A stretch of 10,818 bases of DNA, from positions 1 through 10,818 of the forward strand of contig CAKOLK010000016.1 in the NCBI GenBank assembly GCA_934096275.1. Direction: 5' to 3'. This document shows, one piece after another, positions 7,481-10,818 of this stretch. The position numbers and the translations under genes were made by a program. The notes beneath the pieces are model-generated. The model made no database searches. It had not been told where the DNA came from and saw only the letters and a list, made by a program, of their open reading frames with translations. Every line of letters starts with the position of its first letter. Within the stretch, counting starts at the first letter, position 1. Source of the DNA: an uncultured Bacilli bacterium (lineage in GTDB: Bacteria > Bacillota_I > Bacilli_A > RF39 > UBA660).

Positions 7481-7509
7481 ATTATACATTATATCTTATA
7501 TAAAATCAA
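7481..7509 (-). promoter_or_regulatory. Sigma-A-type promoter of the five-gene membrane operon
   Basis: On the minus strand, a -35 TTGATT (7509-7504) and a perfect -10 TATAAT (7486-7481) are 17 bases apart, in the 51-base gap after gatB. Two more TATAAT-like hexamers flank the -10, so the exact start may vary. The predicted transcript start (about 7474) lies just before the GAGGTG ribosome binding site. No terminator hairpin separates gatB from this promoter, so read-through from gatCAB is also possible. Confidence 0.7.
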
Positions 7510-7510
7510 T

Positions 7511-8920
7511 TTACATTTTTTGACACATCTTAATTAACGTTTCATTGACAAGTTTTGGATTAAATGATCCTTTGACTTCTTTCATTACCATGCCCATTAA
7601 AAACTTAAGAGCATTGTCTTTACCTGCTTTGTAATCATTTACACTTTTTTCATTATCAAGTAGCACTTTTTCAATTATTTTTTCAAGTGATGCAGTATCT
7701 GTTTCTAATGATATATTTTTTTCTTTTAAGATTTCTTTGATACTAGAGTTTGTTTCTAATATATCAAGCATAATATCTTTAAATATTTTATTAGTAATAA
7801 CTCCCTCAGAAAGTAAAGTAACTAGTTCAATAAACTTATCAAAAGTTAATTTTGTATCAAAAATACTAAGTCTATTTTTATTTAGATATGATGATATATC
7901 AGTAAGAAGTAAATTACTTGCTATTTTAAAGTCAATATTTGTTTCTATAAAGTTATTTAAGTAATCAGATAAATCTTTATTATTTATTAGTTTTTCTACA
8001 TTTATAGGTAATATATTTCTTTCTAAGTATATTTTTCTTCTTTCATCTGGTAATAATACAATGCTTTCTTTAACACTAGAAATCATATCATCAGAAAGCT
8101 CTAAATATGGAATATCTGGTTCTGGAAAATAACGATAGTCATTGCCTGTTTCTTTTTTTCTCATAAGAATTGTAGTATTAGTAGCGCTATCGAACTTTCT
8201 AGTTTCTTCTTCAATTACGCCACCTGATTCTAGTATTTGTTCTTGTCTTTTTATTTCATAGTCGATTGCAAGACCAACATTAGAAATTGATCCAATATTT
8301 TTAATTTCTGCTCGTACGCCAAGAGTATCATTATCACTAATTGATATATTAACGTCTGCTCTCATGCTTCCTTCTTCTATTTTACAATCACTAACTCCTA
8401 GATAAAACAATGTTTCTCTAAGTCTTTCTAGGTATTTCATTGCTTCTTCTTTAGTATGCATATCAGGACGAGAAACAATTTCAATAAGTGGAACTCCTGC
8501 TCTATTGTAGTTTAGATATGTTTTATTATTAGCATGTAAGCTTTTAGCGGTATCTTCTTCAATGTGAATACGTTCTATTCTTATTTTCTCATCATTTACT
8601 AAAACATATCCATCATAACCAATTGGAGTTCTAGCTTGAGTGATTTGATATCCTTTAGGTAAATCTGGGTAGAAATAGTTTTTTCTATCAAAGTGCATTG
8701 TTTTATTAATACTGCAGTTAAGTCCTAAGCAAGCTTTTAAGGCACTCATAACTACTCCTTTATTTAAAGTAGGAAGTGTTCCTGGATATCCTAAATCTAT
8801 TTCACAAATATTAGTATTTGCTTCACTATTATAATCATTCTTAGTAGGAGAAAATACTTTAGAATTAGTTTTTAATTCAACATGGACTTCTATTCCTATT
8901 GTTGCAGTATATTTACTCAT
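7511..8920 (-). CDS. gatB: Aspartyl/glutamyl-tRNA amidotransferase subunit B
   Basis: GatB is the kinase/tRNA-binding subunit of GatCAB: it activates the side-chain carboxylate of Glu-tRNA(Gln) or Asp-tRNA(Asn) with ATP and receives ammonia from GatA. Family landmarks are IGIEVHVELKTNSK (8-21), GYPGTLPTLN (44-53), FDRKNYFYPDLPKGYQ (77-92), IEEDTAKS (120-127), EEGSMRADVN (182-191) and DYRYFPEPD (261-269). The C-terminal helical/YqeY-like tail runs from about 310 to 469 and includes the conserved GKDNALKFLMGMVM. Length (469 aa) is normal. I take the ATG at 8920. The GTG at 8929 would overlap the AGGAGG ribosome binding site that serves this ATG. The start overlaps the gatA stop as ATGAGTAA. No irregularities are seen. 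Confidence 0.97.
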   Translation of the reverse strand: MSKYTATIGIEVHVELKTNSKVFSPTKNDYNSEANTNICEIDLGYPGTLPTLNKGVVMSALKACLGLNCSINKTMHFDRKNYFYPDLPKGYQITQARTPIGYDGYVLVNDEKIRIERIHIEEDTAKSLHANNKTYLNYNRAGVPLIEIVSRPDMHTKEEAMKYLERLRETLFYLGVSDCKIEEGSMRADVNISISDNDTLGVRAEIKNIGSISNVGLAIDYEIKRQEQILESGGVIEEETRKFDSATNTTILMRKKETGNDYRYFPEPDIPYLELSDDMISSVKESIVLLPDERRKIYLERNILPINVEKLINNKDLSDYLNNFIETNIDFKIASNLLLTDISSYLNKNRLSIFDTKLTFDKFIELVTLLSEGVITNKIFKDIMLDILETNSSIKEILKEKNISLETDTASLEKIIEKVLLDNEKSVNDYKAGKDNALKFLMGMVMKEVKGSFNPKLVNETLIKMCQKM

Positions 8921-10358
8921 TGTAAGCACCTCCTAAAGATAAATTAAGTTTTTCTTCAATGAATGATGCAAGGCAATAGATTGTTTTTTCATCAAATTTT
9001 TTACCAATTATTTGCATACCAATTGGTAAGTTATTACTACTAAAACCAATAGGCATAGAAAGTGCTGGTAGTCCTGTCATATTTACTGGGTTAGTTAGAA
9101 TATCGTCTAAGAATCCTTTGTTTGGATCATTAAGACTACTACCAATTTCATATGGTAATGTGGTAGTGGTAGGCCCAATTATCAAGTCATAATCTTTGAA
9201 TACTTTGTCAAATTCTATATTAAAGGCATTTCTTATCATAAGTGCTTTATCATAGTATTCATTTTTATTTTTACCACTAAGTAGGAATGATCCTACCATT
9301 ATTCTTCTTTTTACTTCGTCTCCAAAGCCAAGGCTTCTAGTCTTTTTATAAAGTTCATCAAGGTTTTTAGCTTCTTTATATGAATAACCATATTTTATAC
9401 CATCAAATCGTGCTAGATTGCTGCTTGCTTCTCCAAGAGCAATAATTTGATATAGACTTACTGCATTTTCTAAGTATTTCATATCTACTATATCAATAGA
9501 AATACCCATATCAATAAGCATAGATTTAATTTCATTAAACTTATTTAGTATTTCTTTATCAATAACATCACTAATATAGAAACTAGGTATAGCTATTTTC
9601 ATTTTCTTTACAGATGAGCCAATTAAGCTAGTAAAGTTTTTATCTTTATCTACGTTAGTTAGATCTCTTTCATCTTTACCTGATATTGCTTCGAGTAATA
9701 AAGCGTTTTCATAGACATTTTTTGTAATTGGTCCAATTTGATCCATACTAGATGCAAAGGCAATAAGACCATATCTAGAAACTCTTCCATAAGTTGGTTT
9801 CATTCCTACCGTTCCACAGAAAGCAGATGGTTGTCTAATAGAACCTCCGGTATCACTACCAAGTGCAAGTGGTACAAGATGTGCTGATACGCATGCCGCA
9901 GAACCTCCGGATGATCCTCCAGATACTAAAGATTTATTCCAAGGGTTTTTAACTGGTCCAAAGAAACTTGTTTGGTTACTAGAACCCATTGCAAACTCAT
10001 CCATATTAGTTTTTCCTATTACTATCATGTTATTTTTATCTATTAATTCTTTTACATATGAGTCATAGACTGGAATGAAATCTTCAAGCATTTTAGATGC
10101 ACATGTTGTTTTAAGATCTTTTGTAACTATATTGTCTTTTAAAGCAATTGGAATACCAAATAATAAATTATCTACAGAATGTCCTTCTAATTCTTTAGCT
10201 TTTTTTATAGCATTTTCCTTATCAAGTGTAATAAATGCATTTAAATCTGACTTTTCTATTCTAGAGAAACATTCATTTACTAAGTCTATAGGTTTAATTG
10301 TACCATTTTTTAATAATTTGTTTATTTCAACGATTGGCATATCTATATATTTACTCAT
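8913..10358 (-). CDS. gatA: Glutamyl-tRNA(Gln)/aspartyl-tRNA(Asn) amidotransferase subunit A
   Basis: GatA is the amidase-signature glutaminase subunit that releases ammonia from glutamine for transamidation. The catalytic triad is in place: Lys74 (ALKDN), Ser149 (in SGGSSGGSAA, 146-155) and nucleophile Ser173 (GSDTGGSIRQP, 168-177). The spacing matches S. aureus GatA (K79/S154/S178). MDEFAMGSSN (119-128) and the C-terminal LPIGMQIIG (444-452) are also typical. Length is 481 aa. I use the ATG at 10358, preceded by GGAGGTG. The frame extends upstream to 10391, but that adds 11 residues within gatC and no ribosome binding site is evident there. The start overlaps the gatC stop by 8 bases (ATGAGTAA), which favours translational coupling and balanced subunit synthesis. 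Confidence 0.97.
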   Translation of the reverse strand: MSKYIDMPIVEINKLLKNGTIKPIDLVNECFSRIEKSDLNAFITLDKENAIKKAKELEGHSVDNLLFGIPIALKDNIVTKDLKTTCASKMLEDFIPVYDSYVKELIDKNNMIVIGKTNMDEFAMGSSNQTSFFGPVKNPWNKSLVSGGSSGGSAACVSAHLVPLALGSDTGGSIRQPSAFCGTVGMKPTYGRVSRYGLIAFASSMDQIGPITKNVYENALLLEAISGKDERDLTNVDKDKNFTSLIGSSVKKMKIAIPSFYISDVIDKEILNKFNEIKSMLIDMGISIDIVDMKYLENAVSLYQIIALGEASSNLARFDGIKYGYSYKEAKNLDELYKKTRSLGFGDEVKRRIMVGSFLLSGKNKNEYYDKALMIRNAFNIEFDKVFKDYDLIIGPTTTTLPYEIGSSLNDPNKGFLDDILTNPVNMTGLPALSMPIGFSSNNLPIGMQIIGKKFDEKTIYCLASFIEEKLNLSLGGAYNE

Positions 10359-10644
10359 CAAAAACACCTCCGACTTCAATGAAATTATCAAATCTAGAAG
10401 AAGAATTGTTAAGAATATCTTCTTTCATATTGTAATTTTTATAATTGTCTTCTCTTAATGTAGTATTATTAGTCCATGGTGCAATAAACAATTCATCAGT
10501 AGATATTTCAACATCATTTATTTTATTAATACTATCAAATATTTCTTTTAATTGATAAGAAAATCTTTCTATTTCTTCTTCATTTAAATCTAAACGTGCT
10601 AAGTTTGCAACGTGCAAAACTTCTTCTTTTGTTAACTTATCCAT
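10351..10644 (-). CDS. gatC: Aspartyl/glutamyl-tRNA amidotransferase subunit C
   Basis: GatC is the small subunit that wraps around and stabilises the GatA-GatB pair. The 97-residue protein has the family's N-terminal two-helix region, with VLHVANLARLDLNEEEIE (9-26) and then a second helix ending near DSINKINDVEI. An extended tail carries the conserved T-L-R-E-D segment (61-65) that lies along GatA. It is the first gene of the unit, with GGAGG 9 bases before the ATG and an extended -10 promoter directly upstream. The presence of gatCAB suggests that the organism lacks GlnRS and/or AsnRS, as most Firmicutes lack GlnRS; that part is family knowledge. Confidence 0.96.
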   Translation of the reverse strand: MDKLTKEEVLHVANLARLDLNEEEIERFSYQLKEIFDSINKINDVEISTDELFIAPWTNNTTLREDNYKNYNMKEDILNNSSSRFDNFIEVGGVFDE

Positions 10645-10653
10645 ATATACTTT

Positions 10654-10658
10654 CCTCC
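10654..10658 (-). promoter_or_regulatory. Ribosome binding site of gatC
   Basis: GGAGG on the minus strand with a 9-base gap to the ATG. It lies only about 3 bases inside the predicted transcript 5' end (about 10661). Confidence 0.75.
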
Positions 10659-10667
10659 GTCCTATTT

Positions 10668-10696
10668 ATTATAGCATGTTAGTAATAATTTTTAAA
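10668..10696 (-). promoter_or_regulatory. Sigma-A-type promoter of gatCAB (extended -10)
   Basis: On the minus strand, a perfect -10 TATAAT (10673-10668) is preceded by TGC, giving an extended -10. A -35 TTTAAA (10696-10691, 4 of 6 to consensus) is exactly 17 bases upstream. The predicted leader is about 17 bases and has no room for a T-box or other riboswitch, so no leader-based control is visible. Confidence 0.75.
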
Positions 10697-10741
10697 GTTT
10701 TTATCATCAAATTGACATCCATAATAAAAGAAATAGATTAC

Positions 10742-10818
10742 TGAAATGCACCCCTTAAAGTAGACATTAATAAAAAAGAGGGACTACAAAAATATGATAA
10801 AATACATTTCCGAAAGGA
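10742..10818 (+). mobile_element. Probable left end of an IS3-family (IS150-like) insertion sequence, cut by the window edge
   Basis: The sequence from 10742 starts TGAAATGCACCCC, continues with a TTAAAGTAGACA block (10755-10766), and is followed by a ribosome binding site and a short ATG frame. This layout resembles IS3-family ends, which begin with TG, often carry a CCCC-AAAG-T-GACA-type terminal repeat, and place orfA 40-60 bases inside. Only one end is present, so the inverted partner and target duplication cannot be seen. The family call rests on remembered end pattern plus the start of the reading frame. Confidence 0.5.
10794..10818 (+). CDS. Start of a possible IS3-family transposase orfA (partial, 8 codons)
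   Basis: An ATG at 10794 follows GAGGGA (10778-10783) with a 10-base gap. The visible codons read M-I-K-Y-I-S-E-R and run off the window. IS150-group OrfA proteins commonly open with M-x-K-Y followed by a charged helix, so the start fits, but eight residues are little evidence. It would be the only plus-strand gene here and is transcribed away from gatC. Alternatively, the final AAAGGA could be the ribosome binding site of a gene starting just outside the window. Confidence 0.4.

Noticed and set aside
7737..7964. Plus-strand open frame of 75 codons
   Set aside because: Antisense to the C-terminal part of gatB, a clear coding gene.
8921..8929. GTG start adding three residues to gatB
   Set aside because: The GTG is part of the AGGAGGTG ribosome binding site that serves the ATG at 8920.
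9841..9912. Direct repeat of GAACCTCCGG in gatA
   Set aside because: The two copies encode the Gly-Gly-Ser segments of the amidase active site and are explained by protein sequence, not by a DNA repeat.
10359..10391. Longer gatA start adding 11 residues
   Set aside because: No ribosome binding site in front of it and it extends inside gatC; the ATG at 10358 has GGAGGTG and gives the normal family N-terminus.
10075..10458. Plus-strand open frame of 127 codons
   Set aside because: Antisense to gatA and gatC, whose protein sequences are unmistakable; no start signal.
10712..10739. Plus-strand TTGACA with a TAGATT 16 bases downstream as a promoter
   Set aside because: The -10 matches only 4 of 6 and it would fire into the putative IS end; no good support beyond the -35 hexamer.

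Overview
The window is AT-rich DNA (visibly under about 30% GC) in which every complete gene lies on the minus strand. Strong AGGAGG-type Shine-Dalgarno sites, short leaders, GatCAB, an LtaS-type enzyme and small one-helix membrane proteins point to a low-GC Firmicute, most likely an uncultured gut-type lineage of Bacilli near the Mollicutes/Erysipelotrichia. This placement is inference from style and gene content. Trp is written TGG throughout and no long frame has an internal TGA, so the standard bacterial code is used rather than the mycoplasma code.

Right to left, which is the direction of transcription: a probable left end of an IS3-family element (10742-10818, plus strand) lies just upstream of gatC-gatA-gatB (10644-7511). 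These genes encode the amidotransferase that makes Gln-tRNA(Gln) and/or Asn-tRNA(Asn) from mischarged precursors. They have a clear extended -10 promoter, and both internal junctions use the same 8-base ATGAGTAA overlap.

A second promoter (7481-7509) inside the gatB/next-gene gap opens a five-gene membrane operon (7459-1456). It encodes a small one-helix protein (TTG start), a double solute-binding-domain sensor fused through a membrane helix to a GGDEF domain with a broken signature (DGNEF), a YihY/BrkB-family six-helix protein, an LtaS-type polyglycerolphosphate/sulfatase-fold transferase, and a second small one-helix protein. Genes in this run are 9 bases apart or less, or overlap, and a clean intrinsic terminator follows (1404-1427). 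The arrangement suggests a cell-envelope module in which an external ligand sensor is made together with a surface-polymer synthase.

A single-gene unit follows (promoter 1363-1391, gene 1343-105) encoding a membrane-anchored extracellular protein made of seven degenerate repeats of about 50 residues, probably a seven-bladed beta-propeller. Two tandem hairpins close it (71-96 and 37-68), and a possible promoter for the next gene reaches the left edge. All three main promoters place the ribosome binding site within a few bases of the predicted transcript 5' end. No RNA genes, CRISPR arrays or gene-free stretches over 300 bases were seen.
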